35,829 nt of DNA from positions 1 to 35,829 of the forward strand of contig JAISZL010000060.1 in NCBI GenBank assembly GCA_031269245.1. Direction: 5' to 3'. A model generated the notes under the pieces. It worked only from the letters and a program-made list of their open reading frames with translations, was not told where the DNA came from and made no database searches. Shown here piece by piece: positions 1 through 8,252 of the stretch (position 1 is its first letter; every line of letters starts with the position of its first letter). The translations under genes were made by a program, and so were the position numbers. The DNA is from Synergistaceae bacterium. GTDB lineage: Bacteria > Synergistota > Synergistia > Synergistales > Synergistaceae.

Positions 1-1
1 T

Positions 2-199
2 GAGAGTTTCTTCGCCAACCTGAAAAAAGAGGCGGTACACTGGGCACATTTCAAGACCAGAGAGCAGGCCCGCCAAGCTATGTTCGCCTACATCAACGGT
101 TTTTACAACACCCGGCGAGCCCAAAAACGCCTGGGCTATCTTAGCCCGCTGGAGTGGTTGAAGAATTGGTATCGTAGTAGTACAAATCTGGCTGCTTAA
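2..199 (+). pseudogene. IS3-family transposase (OrfB), 3' end only
   Basis: The window opens inside a reading frame that encodes the last 65 residues of an IS3-family DDE transposase (integrase core, rve). The segment starting ESFFANLKKE carries the final catalytic Glu with the typical following FFANLKKE, then HF..REQA...YI.GFYN..R.....GYLSP.EW, the usual C-terminal signature of IS3/IS150-type OrfB. The stop is TAA at 197-199. The N-terminal part lies outside the window, so I cannot tell whether the element is intact. It would catalyse transposition of its own IS and has no link to the metabolic genes next to it. Confidence 0.9.
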
Positions 200-202
200 C
201 TT

Positions 203-230
203 TCTGTCCGAAAAAGTGTTGACGACCCTA
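203..230 (+). mobile_element. Right terminal inverted repeat of the IS3-family element
   Basis: Directly after the transposase stop comes a segment containing GTCCGAAAAAGTGTTGACG, typical of IS3-family ends, finishing around GACCCTA. The outer boundary is inferred from family habit because the left end is not visible. A 15-bp inverted copy of AAGTGTTGACGACCC (214-228) recurs at 35517-35531. Confidence 0.6.
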
Positions 231-455
231 AATTCGTTTATTAGCCGCTCTATTCCAGCCAATTTAACTCCTGTTGAATCTCTTGCCTCTCCATCACCCA
301 TATACTGACATCCCCCTTTTCTGCCAATATATCACCACGCAATAAATCAGTAAATACAAAAAATTTATATCTAAACTCCATTCGAATGGGAGCTATGGCG
401 CCAAGATCGTTTGCGAGTATAATAAATAAAGTATCGGCCAAGGAGGTTTCGTCAG
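231..455. other. AT-rich spacer between IS end and aldo/keto reductase gene
   Basis: This stretch is much more AT-rich than the genes around it. The minus strand is open for 63 codons (441 to 250), but its start has no Shine-Dalgarno sequence and overlaps the ribosome binding site of the aldo/keto reductase gene. I recognise no family in it. It may be a remnant of DNA brought in with, or cut by, the IS element. Confidence 0.4.
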
Positions 456-1607
456 ATGGACAAGATCAGATTCAAGGACACGGACGACTACATCTCGATG
501 CTGGGCTTCGGGTGCATGAGGCTCCCCGTGGACAGCGCGGGCGAGATCGATCGGGCTGCGGGGTTCGACATGGTGGACCACGCCATCGCCAACGGGGTCA
601 ACTACTTCGACACGGCTTACGTCTATCACGGCGGCAAGTCCGAGCTGTTCATGGGCGAGGCGCTGGAACGCCACCCGAGGGACAGTTTTTTCCTCGCATC
701 GAAGATGCCGGTGTGGCTCGTAAACGACGAGGGCGACGTGACGCGATACTTCGAGGAGCAGTTGACGAAATGCCGGGTCGATCACTTCGACTACTACCTC
801 GTCCACGCGTTGAACAGCGAGAGGTTCGAGACCGCGAAACGCTGCCGGATATACGAAATATTGCTGGAGGAGCGGCGCAGAGGCAGGCTGCGCCACCTCG
901 GCTTCTCGTTTCACGACACGCCCGGCGTGCTGGAGGACATCGCCGCGGCCTACGACTGGGAGTTCGCCCAGATCCAGCTAAACTACCTCGACTGGGAGGT
1001 GCAGGACGCGAAGAGGCAGCATCGGATACTGCTCGACGCGTCGATACCGATCATCGTGATGGAACCGGTGAGGGGCGGGACCTTAGCCTCGCTCCGCGAG
1101 CGGTCGGCGGAAATATTCAAGGAGGCGAACCCGGACGAGACGCCCGCATCGTGGGCCATGCGGTTCGCCGGGTCGCTGCCGGGGATCATGACGATACTCA
1201 GCGGAATGTCGTCCATGCCGCAACTGCTGGACAACATCAGGACAATGAGCGGTTTCAAGCCCCTTGACGACGGAGAGCGCGCGACGATAGCGCGCGCTCT
1301 CGAAGCCTACAGGCTCGCGGCGAACATTCCCTGCACCAACTGCCGCTACTGCGTGAGCTGTCCGATGGACGTCGACATCCCGCAAAATATAGCGATATAC
1401 AACAACTACCTCTCGAAGAGGGACGACAACGAGGCACTAGCCAACATGCTCTTCGAGCTGGAGTACACCTTGGTCGGCGGGAAACATGGCGCCGGGTTGT
1501 GCGCCGACTGCAGGGAGTGCCTCCAGAAGTGCCCGCAGAGAATAGCTATACCGGATTGGATGGAGGCCATAGCGGGACTGGACAAAAAGCTGAAGGCGGC
1601 CGGCTGA
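456..1607 (+). CDS. Aldo/keto reductase with C-terminal [4Fe-4S] ferredoxin-like domain
   Basis: The protein is 383 residues and cytosolic. Residues 1-270 form an aldo/keto reductase barrel; the likely catalytic tetrad is D52, Y57, K83 and H117. Residues 290-365 hold two cysteine groups, C293-x2-C296-x2-C299-x2-C302 and C349-x2-C352-x2-C355-x3-C359, in a ferredoxin-like arrangement. This is the anaerobe-type 'putative oxidoreductase of the aldo/keto reductase family' that probably passes electrons between NAD(P)H or ferredoxin and a carbonyl substrate; the substrate is unknown. The start is ATG at 456, preceded by AAGGAGG about ten bases upstream. It stands alone between an IS remnant and an oppositely oriented CorA gene, so it is probably transcribed by itself. 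Confidence 0.9.
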   Translation: MDKIRFKDTDDYISMLGFGCMRLPVDSAGEIDRAAGFDMVDHAIANGVNYFDTAYVYHGGKSELFMGEALERHPRDSFFLASKMPVWLVNDEGDVTRYFEEQLTKCRVDHFDYYLVHALNSERFETAKRCRIYEILLEERRRGRLRHLGFSFHDTPGVLEDIAAAYDWEFAQIQLNYLDWEVQDAKRQHRILLDASIPIIVMEPVRGGTLASLRERSAEIFKEANPDETPASWAMRFAGSLPGIMTILSGMSSMPQLLDNIRTMSGFKPLDDGERATIARALEAYRLAANIPCTNCRYCVSCPMDVDIPQNIAIYNNYLSKRDDNEALANMLFELEYTLVGGKHGAGLCADCRECLQKCPQRIAIPDWMEAIAGLDKKLKAAG

Positions 1608-1622
1608 GGAGCCCCCCTTGTT

Positions 1623-2573
1623 TTAAAACATCTTCTTCTTCCACAGGAGCACGGTGACGGCTATCGTAAGCGTCACCGCGACGTAGAGGGCGTAGACGAA
1701 GCCATAGGGGTTCCCCTGCCACGGAACAGTCACGTTCATGCCGAAGAAGCTCGCGATCATGGTCGGTATGGACATGGCTATGGTGACGGACGTGAGGAAC
1801 TTCATGACTATGTTGAGGTTGTTCGATATCACGGAGGCAAAGGCGTCCATCATGCTCGCCAGGACCTCGCCGTGCATCTGGACCATCTCTATCGCCTGGT
1901 CGAACTCGACCCTCACGTCCTCCAGCAACTCCTCGTCCTCCTCGCGGAGCTTCACGAGGTGATGCGCGCCAGGGTTCTGGAACATCCTCATTAGCCTGTC
2001 CACCACGGACCTGTCCGAGCGGAGCGAGACGGTGAAGTACGTCAGGGCCTTCTGAAGGTCCAGGAGGAGGAACAGCTCCTTGTTCTTCATCGACCGGCGC
2101 AGGTCACGCTCAATCTCGTCCGTGCGCCTGTTCATCAGCCGCAGGTCCTTCAGGAAGAGGACGGCGCTCTTGTAGAGTATCTGGAGCAGAAAGCGCGTGC
2201 GCTTCCTGGTGTCGAAAAAGAGGTGATGCAGGTTGTCGAAGTCCTCCAGGACCTCGTTCTCCTCGAGGCAGACGGTCGAGACGTAATCGGGCGATATTAT
2301 TATGCCAAGCGGCACCGTGTCGTAGCCGAACGACGACCCGTCGTCGCACTTCGGGACGTTCGTTATTATGAGTATATGGTCATCCTCCATCTCTATGCGC
2401 GAGGACTCCTCCATGTCGAGCGCGGCCCGGAGGAAGTCGAGGGGGGCGTCCGTTATCTCCGACACGATGCGGAGCTCCGACGCGGACGGCCTCACCAGGT
2501 TGAACCACGCTCCAGGCCCGACACCCTCCCCCATCTGCATGTCTATCTCCTTCAATCCATCCGAACGCGTCAT
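1623..2573 (-). CDS. corA: CorA-family divalent metal ion transporter
   Basis: The predicted protein is 316 residues. A soluble N-terminal domain with long helices (rich in Asp, Glu, Arg and Leu) is followed by two C-terminal membrane segments. The CorA signature GMN is present in SFFGMNVTVPW at the end of the first membrane helix, which lines the pore. CorA pentamers move Mg2+ (also Co2+ or Ni2+) across the inner membrane. The open frame extends 33 codons further upstream, but I chose ATG at 2573 because the upstream part does not look like CorA. A TTG five codons earlier with GAGGGG about 11 bases before it is an alternative start. The loop after GMN (NVTVPW) differs slightly from the classic GMNVP. 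It is convergent with the aldo/keto reductase gene. Confidence 0.88.
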   Translation of the reverse strand: MTRSDGLKEIDMQMGEGVGPGAWFNLVRPSASELRIVSEITDAPLDFLRAALDMEESSRIEMEDDHILIITNVPKCDDGSSFGYDTVPLGIIISPDYVSTVCLEENEVLEDFDNLHHLFFDTRKRTRFLLQILYKSAVLFLKDLRLMNRRTDEIERDLRRSMKNKELFLLLDLQKALTYFTVSLRSDRSVVDRLMRMFQNPGAHHLVKLREEDEELLEDVRVEFDQAIEMVQMHGEVLASMMDAFASVISNNLNIVMKFLTSVTIAMSIPTMIASFFGMNVTVPWQGNPYGFVYALYVAVTLTIAVTVLLWKKKMF

Positions 2574-2762
2574 GTTTATCTTAAGCAAATCGTTCAATAC
2601 CCCTCTTCGGTATGTTTGGTAAACACTAACCCATTCGATTGTACAGGCAACCAGTGGAAAACGAAACCCCAAATGGACGCGAGAAATGCCGATTCACCGC
2701 AGGCGGCCCGAACCGCACTCACGCTCGGGCCGACGCTCCGCCGGTCAACCCGCGGCTGCGTC

Positions 2763-2863
2763 ATACCAAGTTGATTTCAATCGGGCGTTAATGGCAAGCC
2801 TTGTAGCGCGCAGACACTGCCTTAAAATCTCTTAACTTTAGGCCTTTGATTTCAAATTGGTAT
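2763..2863. repeat. 101-bp MITE-like element, copy 1
   Basis: The element begins ATACCAAGTTGATTTCAA and ends TTTGATTTCAAATTGGTAT, so its ends are imperfect inverted repeats with tips ATACCAA/TTGGTAT. It is exactly as long as a second element at 21802-21902. Their best-conserved ends match over 28 bases with one difference (A versus G), when copy 1 is read on the minus strand. It encodes no protein. The iorB stop codon (2838-2840) lies inside it. The lack of a transposase and the shared length and tips suggest a non-autonomous transposable element. Confidence 0.7.
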
Positions 2864-3491
2864 CAGCCCCTTCGAACCGCGCCGCGCCGGCCTTGAACGC
2901 GCGAACGTTGAGGTCGAGCAGCTTGGGCGGGACCAAGTCCGCCAGAACGCCCTCCCAGTCGATGCCGCCGAGCCCCATCCCCTGAATGAGCGCGCCCAGC
3001 AGGACCACGTTCTGCGCCTTAACGTCGCCGAGACCGCTCGCTATCCGCCCGGCATCGAACTCGATCATGTTGGGGACCTCCGCCTTCAGCATCTCTATGA
3101 CGCCGGCGGGGTACGCTGCCTCTCCCGTCAGAACGGAGAGTGGATGGATCTCGTAGTCGTTCACCACGAGCGCCCCTCCGAGTCTCAGGTAACCCAGCCA
3201 CCTGACGGCCTCCGCCTTCTCGAACGCGACCAGGATATCCGCCTCGCGCTCGTTGATTATCGGGGAGTAGACCTTCGGCCCGAACTTGACGTGCGTCGTG
3301 ACGCTGCCGCCGCGCTGGGACATCCCGTGGATCTCCGACATCTTGACGTCGTGCCCCGCTCTCATCAACCCCTCCGATAAAATCTTGGAGGCGAGTATGG
3401 TGCCCTGCCCTCCGACCCCGACCAGCAGGATGCTCTTGGTCCCGCCGGCCGCGCCGAGGCGATTTTCGGATTTGACGGCTCCGTCAGTCAT
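2838..3491 (-). CDS. iorB: Indolepyruvate:ferredoxin oxidoreductase, beta subunit
   Basis: The protein is 217 residues and belongs to the gamma-domain family of 2-oxoacid:ferredoxin oxidoreductases. The N-terminal GVGGQGTILASKIL motif and the SEIHGMSQRGGSV motif are diagnostic of IorB. With IorA it oxidatively decarboxylates aryl pyruvates (from Trp, Tyr and Phe) to aryl-acetyl-CoA and reduces ferredoxin in the cytosol. The start is ATG at 3491, preceded by AAGGTGG nine bases upstream. It overlaps the iorA stop by 8 bases, so the two are translationally coupled. A GTG at 3500 is an alternative start. The last seven codons (TNLKSKA) and the stop lie inside a 101-bp repeat, so the native C-terminus was probably altered by the insertion. 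Confidence 0.93.
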   Translation of the reverse strand: MTDGAVKSENRLGAAGGTKSILLVGVGGQGTILASKILSEGLMRAGHDVKMSEIHGMSQRGGSVTTHVKFGPKVYSPIINEREADILVAFEKAEAVRWLGYLRLGGALVVNDYEIHPLSVLTGEAAYPAGVIEMLKAEVPNMIEFDAGRIASGLGDVKAQNVVLLGALIQGMGLGGIDWEGVLADLVPPKLLDLNVRAFKAGAARFEGADTNLKSKA

Positions 3492-5286
3492 TGAACTCAC
3501 CCACCTTGGATATGGCGTTCTTAGGGCAGACCTGCGCGCAAATCGCGCAGCCGTTGCACATCATCCGGGCTATCTCTACCGCGCCCTCCCGCAGGGATAT
3601 GGCCGGGCACCCCACCTTTAAACACACCTTGCACTTAACGCACAGGTCCCCGTCGACCTGGCAGCTCACGTTCTCCCGCCCGCGCGTGACGTCCTTTATC
3701 AGGGCGCAGGGCCGTGTGGTGATTATCACGTATATGTCTCCCGCGTCATATGCCTCGCGCACCGCCTCGCGCACCCGTGTCAGGTCGTAGGGGTCAACGA
3801 GTCTCACGTTCTCCCGCCTCACGCCGCAGGCGACGCAGAGTGCCTCCAAGTCTATCCGGCATGTCGGCTCCCCCGCTATGGTGCGGCCCGTGCCCGGGTT
3901 GTCCTGGTGCCCCGTCATAGCGGTCGTCCTGTTGTCCATGATGAAGAGCGCCATGCCGCTCTTGTTCACCACGGCGTCGATCAGGCCGGTCACGCCCGAG
4001 TGGAAGAAGGTGGAGTCACCGATCACGCCGAACACCTTTTTCACGGCGCTTCCGTCGCCTCTCGCGGCCCCAGGCATCGAGAAGACCTTGCTGAAGCCGA
4101 TGCCGGCCGACACGCCAGCCCCCATGCAGATCACCGAGTCGGCGACGCCGAGCGGCGGCATGACCCCAAGCGTGTAGCAGCCGATATCGCTGCTCACCAC
4201 GACGTCCTTGTACTTGGCGATCTCGTAAAAAATACCCCTGTGCGAGCAGCCGGGACACAGCACCGGAGGACGGGGCGGCGGCGGCGCGTCCACGCCGTAG
4301 GCGCGCTCTTCGCCAGCGCCCAGAAGCGCGCGCTTCACGATGCCGGAGTTGAGCTCGTCCACCGCGGGAATGGCCGACTTGCCGACGCAACTTATGCCCA
4401 GCTGCCTGACAAAGCTCTCGATATACGGCTCGTTCTCCTCCACCACGTAAAGCGTCTCCACCTCCGATGCGAATTTTTTTATCGTCTCGTCCGGCAGCGG
4501 GTGCGTGAAGCCGAGCTTCAGGAACGACACGGATCCCCCGAGCTCGGCGAAAGCCTCGCGCGCGTGCTGATACGAGATGCCACTCGTTATCACCCCTATT
4601 TTGCGCACTGACCCCCACTCCACCCAGTTGTAGGGACAGTCGTTCGAGAACTTGCGCAGGCGTCTCTCCCTCTCCTCCAGAAAATAGCGCCTGCGCTTCG
4701 CGGAGGCCGGCGCCATAACCGTCTTCCCAGGGTCTTTAACGTAGGGCTTTATAGGCACCTCGACGCGCGCCCCTGTTTCGACTACGCTCTTGCTATGGCA
4801 GATCCTCGTCGTGACGCGGAAGAGCAACGGGGCGTCGAAGCGCTCCGATATCCCGAAGGCATCCCTCATAAAATCGAGGCACTCCTGGCTGTCCGACGGC
4901 TCCATCATCGGCAGCTTGGCGTGCGGCGCGTACCAGCGGTTGTCCTGCTCGTTCTGCGAGCTGAAGAGCCCGGGGTCGTCCGCGGTTATGACGACGAATC
5001 CGCCGTTCGATCCGATATATGACATGGTAAAAAGCGGGTCCGCCGCCACGTTCAAGCCTACGTGCTTCATGGCGGCCATTGACCGAGCCCCCGCCAGCGA
5101 CGCGCCGGCAGCCACCTCGACAGCCACCTTCTCGTTCGTGGACCACTCGGACTTTATCTCCGCATACCGCGAAACGTTCTCCAGTATCTCCGACGACGGC
5201 GTGCCCGGATACGCCGCGGCGACGTGACAGCCAGCCTCCCACGCGCCGCGGGCGATGGCCTCGTTGCCCGTCATTATCTCCTTCAT
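3484..5286 (-). CDS. iorA: Indolepyruvate:ferredoxin oxidoreductase, alpha subunit
   Basis: The protein is 600 residues, the normal family length. The N-terminal pyrimidine-binding domain of the thiamine diphosphate site starts MTGNEAIARGAWEAGC, followed by AAYPGTPSSEI. The diphosphate-binding domain has CPGCSHRG, then DIGCYTLG and a GDSTF...NR metal-binding stretch. The C-terminus carries two [4Fe-4S] cysteine groups: C549, C552, C555, C560 and C577, C580, C583, C587. It forms the catalytic partner of IorB in ferredoxin-dependent oxidation of aromatic 2-oxo acids. The start is ATG at 5286 with AGGAGGAG six bases upstream; the frame is also open from a TTG two codons earlier. It is the first gene of an iorA-iorB operon on the minus strand. 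Confidence 0.95.
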   Translation of the reverse strand: MKEIMTGNEAIARGAWEAGCHVAAAYPGTPSSEILENVSRYAEIKSEWSTNEKVAVEVAAGASLAGARSMAAMKHVGLNVAADPLFTMSYIGSNGGFVVITADDPGLFSSQNEQDNRWYAPHAKLPMMEPSDSQECLDFMRDAFGISERFDAPLLFRVTTRICHSKSVVETGARVEVPIKPYVKDPGKTVMAPASAKRRRYFLEERERRLRKFSNDCPYNWVEWGSVRKIGVITSGISYQHAREAFAELGGSVSFLKLGFTHPLPDETIKKFASEVETLYVVEENEPYIESFVRQLGISCVGKSAIPAVDELNSGIVKRALLGAGEERAYGVDAPPPPRPPVLCPGCSHRGIFYEIAKYKDVVVSSDIGCYTLGVMPPLGVADSVICMGAGVSAGIGFSKVFSMPGAARGDGSAVKKVFGVIGDSTFFHSGVTGLIDAVVNKSGMALFIMDNRTTAMTGHQDNPGTGRTIAGEPTCRIDLEALCVACGVRRENVRLVDPYDLTRVREAVREAYDAGDIYVIITTRPCALIKDVTRGRENVSCQVDGDLCVKCKVCLKVGCPAISLREGAVEIARMMCNGCAICAQVCPKNAISKVGEFND

Positions 5287-5504
5287 GCGCAACTCCTCCT
5301 GGGTGCAAGAAATTTTTCAACGTTCGAAAAAATACCGAGGGACTCAAAGATTATACATGAGGCAGGCGCCCAACGCCCCGCCAAACAAAAAATCTCAGGC
5401 CCTTTTCAGGAAAAGTCGATTCGGTGAAAAATTATGAGGAGAGTGCGGGGAGCTTGCTTCCTGATGGAGCTGTACGACGACGGACCGTGAGCTCCGCCCA
5501 CGCC
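5287..5504. promoter_or_regulatory. iorAB upstream region with candidate -10 box
   Basis: No gene is seen here. On the minus strand a perfect TATAAT lies at 5355-5350, about 65 bases before the iorA start, and is the best -10 candidate. I see no convincing -35 box 16-18 bases further upstream. Confidence 0.35.
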
Positions 5505-5596
5505 CGCAAGGGGACTCAAGTCCCCTTGATTCCTCGATCGGGGAGTCCAGAGGAGCTGAACGCCTCTGGCGGAGCGCGGGACAGAGCCCCGCGCTC
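5505..5596. repeat. Palindrome-chain intergenic repeat, copy 1
   Basis: Three GC-rich palindromes follow one another: GGGGACTCAAGTCCCC (5510-5525), one with arms CCAGAGG/CCTCTGG (5547-5569), and one with arms GAGCGCGGG/CCCGCGCTC (5572-5596). A block at 30768-30883 has the same order of units and shares words such as GTCCAG and AGTCCCCT. It abuts the stop codon of the YfcC gene and may form its 3' end structure. Confidence 0.6.
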
Positions 5597-5599
5597 TCG

Positions 5600-7093
5600 T
5601 CATCCGGCAACCGACATGACCGCCACTATCACGAGGTTGATGGCCAGCAGGATCGCGAGCAGCTTGCCCACGAACCGCAGCCACCTGTCGTAGGACACGT
5701 GCCCGAGCGCCAACGCCCCCATGACGACCGCGTAAGTCGGCGTGGCCAGGTTCACTATCCCGGCGGCGCTCTGATAGATGGTGACCATCACGTGCGCCGG
5801 CACACCGCAGAGGACGGACAGCGGAGCCATGATCGGGATCGTCGCCGACGCCAGCCCGGAGGTGGACGGTATGAGGAACGTCATAGGAATGTAGAACAGG
5901 AACGACAGGACGGCGAACACCGGCTTCGGAAGCCCAGCGAGCCCGACCTCGCCCCAGTGCAGAACTGTCGCCGTGAGCTGGCCGTCGTTCATTATGACCT
6001 GAATCCCCCGCGCAAGCCCCACTACAAAGGCGACTCCGACGAGATCCTTCGCGCCCTCGACCACCGCCTCCGCTATGTCGTATTCCTTCATGCCACCCAC
6101 CTTGCCTATGACAATCGACATGATCAGGAAGAGCATCGTTATCTCCTGGAAGTACCAGTCGCCGAAGGGAATCATCCCGCGCCCGAGCAGGTCCCCTAAC
6201 ACGGGGATCCCTCGCAGGGACTCCGTCGTGCTCTCGAAGACCGTGAAGTTCTCATTTATCGCCGTCCACGGTATCAGGGAGCTGACCATGATCACGAATG
6301 TGATCCCGAAGAGCCACAGAACGCGCCTCTGCACCGAAGTCACGGCGGAGACGTCTCTCTTGGCCCTGCTGAAGAACTTGATATCGTCGTCCCACACGTC
6401 GGCCGCGACCGAAGCGCTCCTATCGGCCTGAATGCGCACCGCGTAGCGATAGACGTAGGCGATCGAAATCGCGAGCGACACCACGAATATAAGCGCCCTC
6501 CAACCGATGCCAACCCCCGGAGATATGCCAGCGCTCTGCGACGCTATGCCGGTCGCGAACGGGTTGATGGTCGAGCCGAGGCAGCCGGCGCCCGCGCCCA
6601 GAAGTATCACGGCAACCGCCGTTATGGTGTCGAAACCGGCGCTCAGCATCATCGGGACCAGCAGAGGGTAAAAAGCTATGGTCTCCTCCGACATGCCATA
6701 CGAGGTCCCGCCGAGGGCGAATATCACCATCAGGATCGGTATGAGGCGCTTTTCCCTGCCGCCCGAGCCGGTTATCATCGACGCTATCCCGGCATCGATG
6801 GCCCCGGTGCGAGTCACCACTCCGAGAAATCCGCCGAAGATCATTATGAAGAACGAGACCTCGATGGCCCCCGGAGTGGAATCGGTCCCGAGCATCCCGC
6901 GCACCGGGGACATGAACACCTCCCACGCCCCCTGGCGGGTGCTCTCCACCTGGCGGTAAGTCCCCGCCACGTACTGCCCCTCATCCGTGACCTCGTACTG
7001 CCCCGCTGGGATAAACCAAGTGCCCGCTGCCACCGCTATGATGATGAGGAAAAGTATCGAGTATGATGATGGCATTTTAAATTTCCCGCTCAC
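5600..7093 (-). CDS. YfcC-family membrane carrier (amino acid or dicarboxylate transporter)
   Basis: This is a 497-residue integral membrane protein with roughly 12 hydrophobic helices. The N-terminal PSSYSILFLIIIAVAAGTWF and the following IPAGQYEV are typical of the YfcC/DcuC-like family, whose members include basic amino acid antiporters and C4-dicarboxylate carriers. A conserved GGTSYGMSEETIAFYPL stretch (around residue 150) and GAGAGCLGSTINPFATGIAS (around 190) match the family's re-entrant regions. I chose GTG at 7093 because GAGGGGAG lies eight bases before it; the open frame extends 20 codons further with no ribosome binding site. The substrate cannot be read from sequence, but an amino acid or its keto acid would fit the fermentation genes nearby. 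Confidence 0.85.
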   Translation of the reverse strand: MSGKFKMPSSYSILFLIIIAVAAGTWFIPAGQYEVTDEGQYVAGTYRQVESTRQGAWEVFMSPVRGMLGTDSTPGAIEVSFFIMIFGGFLGVVTRTGAIDAGIASMITGSGGREKRLIPILMVIFALGGTSYGMSEETIAFYPLLVPMMLSAGFDTITAVAVILLGAGAGCLGSTINPFATGIASQSAGISPGVGIGWRALIFVVSLAISIAYVYRYAVRIQADRSASVAADVWDDDIKFFSRAKRDVSAVTSVQRRVLWLFGITFVIMVSSLIPWTAINENFTVFESTTESLRGIPVLGDLLGRGMIPFGDWYFQEITMLFLIMSIVIGKVGGMKEYDIAEAVVEGAKDLVGVAFVVGLARGIQVIMNDGQLTATVLHWGEVGLAGLPKPVFAVLSFLFYIPMTFLIPSTSGLASATIPIMAPLSVLCGVPAHVMVTIYQSAAGIVNLATPTYAVVMGALALGHVSYDRWLRFVGKLLAILLAINLVIVAVMSVAG

Positions 7094-7135
7094 GATTTCA
7101 GCTCCCCTCTCTAATAAAAAATCTAACGTTTCACT

Positions 7136-7163
7136 ACTATAAAACCTTGACACAAAATATCAA
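7136..7163 (-). promoter_or_regulatory. Candidate promoter of the YfcC carrier gene
   Basis: Read on the minus strand, TTGATA (7163-7158) and TATAGT (7141-7136) are separated by 16 bases, about 45 bases upstream of the GTG start. The region is AT-rich compared with the genes around it. Confidence 0.45.
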
Positions 7164-7426
7164 TGGGAAAAGGCTCAGCGAGGGGGAAAAGGGGTAAAAA
7201 ACAGTATAAGATGACAATAATCCTGTCAAATTGCGTGAAAACGCGACGCGCATGGCTCGTATCGGGCGGGTTCTTTGCGCTCCGGGCGGCATCCTCCGCC
7301 ATCTGAAAAGATAAAGATTCAAACACAGTCGAAACCAGCTTCATAAAATGTTTGAATATCGTTCCGGCCATTTAATCAGCGCTCCCCGAAAGACCGAAAC
7401 CGCGGATTCGGCCCGCGCTAAAAGTT
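7164..7426. other. Non-coding spacer upstream of the YfcC gene
   Basis: The open frames here are short, lack ribosome binding sites and resemble no family. Apart from the promoter at its left edge and a hairpin to its right, I see nothing recognisable in it. Confidence 0.4.
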
Positions 7427-7461
7427 CAGGGGGACCGCCCTATAATGGGACTGCCCCCCTG
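7427..7461 (-). terminator. Hairpin downstream of the metalloregulator gene
   Basis: Arms CAGGGGG (7427-7433) and CCCCCTG (7455-7461) pair perfectly, with CCC/GGG inside. On the minus strand the hairpin follows the regulator stop by about 30 bases, and AACTTTTAGC comes after it. The T tract is short, so termination is plausible but not strong. Confidence 0.4.
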
Positions 7462-7492
7462 CCCGCCGAAGCGCGAAACGCGGCGCGGCCGG

Positions 7493-8164
7493 TTACGGCT
7501 GGTAGAGCCATATTGCCGACGCCTCGCTGATGCCGAACTTTATCTCCATGCCGTTCATCTCGAACACGAAGGATGCCCCGTTGGCACCGCTCGTTTTTTT
7601 AATGCCAGAGATCTCCACGCCCGGTATGAACCCCGCGGCGGAGAGCCGCTTGCGCAGCTCGTACTGAGCCGTGACGCGCGCGATGATGCCGCCTGACCCG
7701 TCCGGCATCAGGCAGAGCGGTATGGGTAGATCGTGCGGCGAGTCCAGCTTCGCCAAGAGCTCCTCCAGCCACGCCTCCTTGTTGCGCTCGGCCATGGAGA
7801 TGGCGTCCGTGAAGGCGGCTAGCCTGCGCTCCGTGGCCTCGTCTATCTCGTGCTCCATGACGCACGCCACGTTCTGCGCCCTGTCCCTCGTGAAGCCCAG
7901 GATACGCACGAAAAAGTCTGTCAAAAACTCGTGTCTCCTGTAGACGGCAAGAGCCTTGCCCCGCCCGTCGCTCGTCAAAATGACATCACCATAGCGCTCG
8001 TGCTCCAGGAAACCGTCGCTCTTCATCCTCTTCAGGGCAGCGGTTATGGTGGCCTTAGTGACGCCCAGGTTCTTCGCCATCCGCGTAACGGTGGCGATCT
8101 CACCGGACATCTCTATTTCCAATATAGCCTCAAGATAGTCCTCGACCCTCGCAGTTAGATTCAT
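7493..8164 (-). CDS. DtxR/MntR-family metal-dependent transcriptional regulator
   Basis: The protein is 223 residues. Residues 1-65 form the winged helix-turn-helix (YLEAI..IEMSGEIATVTRMAKNLGVTKATIT). The middle dimerisation and metal-binding domain carries the typical E/H cluster (RRHEFLTDFF, then CVMEHEIDEATERRLAAF). The C-terminal 70 residues form the SH3/FeoA-like domain (LSAAGFIPGVEISG). Such proteins bind Mn2+ or Fe2+ and then repress metal uptake genes. The start is ATG at 8164, with GGAGAAG just upstream, rather than the first start of the open frame. No metal transporter sits beside it; the CorA gene at 1623 is the nearest. The target genes are unknown. Confidence 0.9.
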   Translation of the reverse strand: MNLTARVEDYLEAILEIEMSGEIATVTRMAKNLGVTKATITAALKRMKSDGFLEHERYGDVILTSDGRGKALAVYRRHEFLTDFFVRILGFTRDRAQNVACVMEHEIDEATERRLAAFTDAISMAERNKEAWLEELLAKLDSPHDLPIPLCLMPDGSGGIIARVTAQYELRKRLSAAGFIPGVEISGIKKTSGANGASFVFEMNGMEIKFGISEASAIWLYQP

Positions 8165-8252
8165 ATCTTCTCCTATTGAGATGCGATCCCGCGGCAATGG
8201 ATGACACCGGACAAATTAGACGAACATGCCGCTCCGCTCACTAAGTGTATCC

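Noticed and set aside
250-441. 63-codon minus-strand frame in the AT-rich spacer
   Set aside because: No ribosome binding site, no recognised family, and its start overlaps the ribosome binding site of the aldo/keto reductase gene.
5505-5596. CRISPR array
   Set aside because: The palindromes differ from one another and there are no regular spacers.
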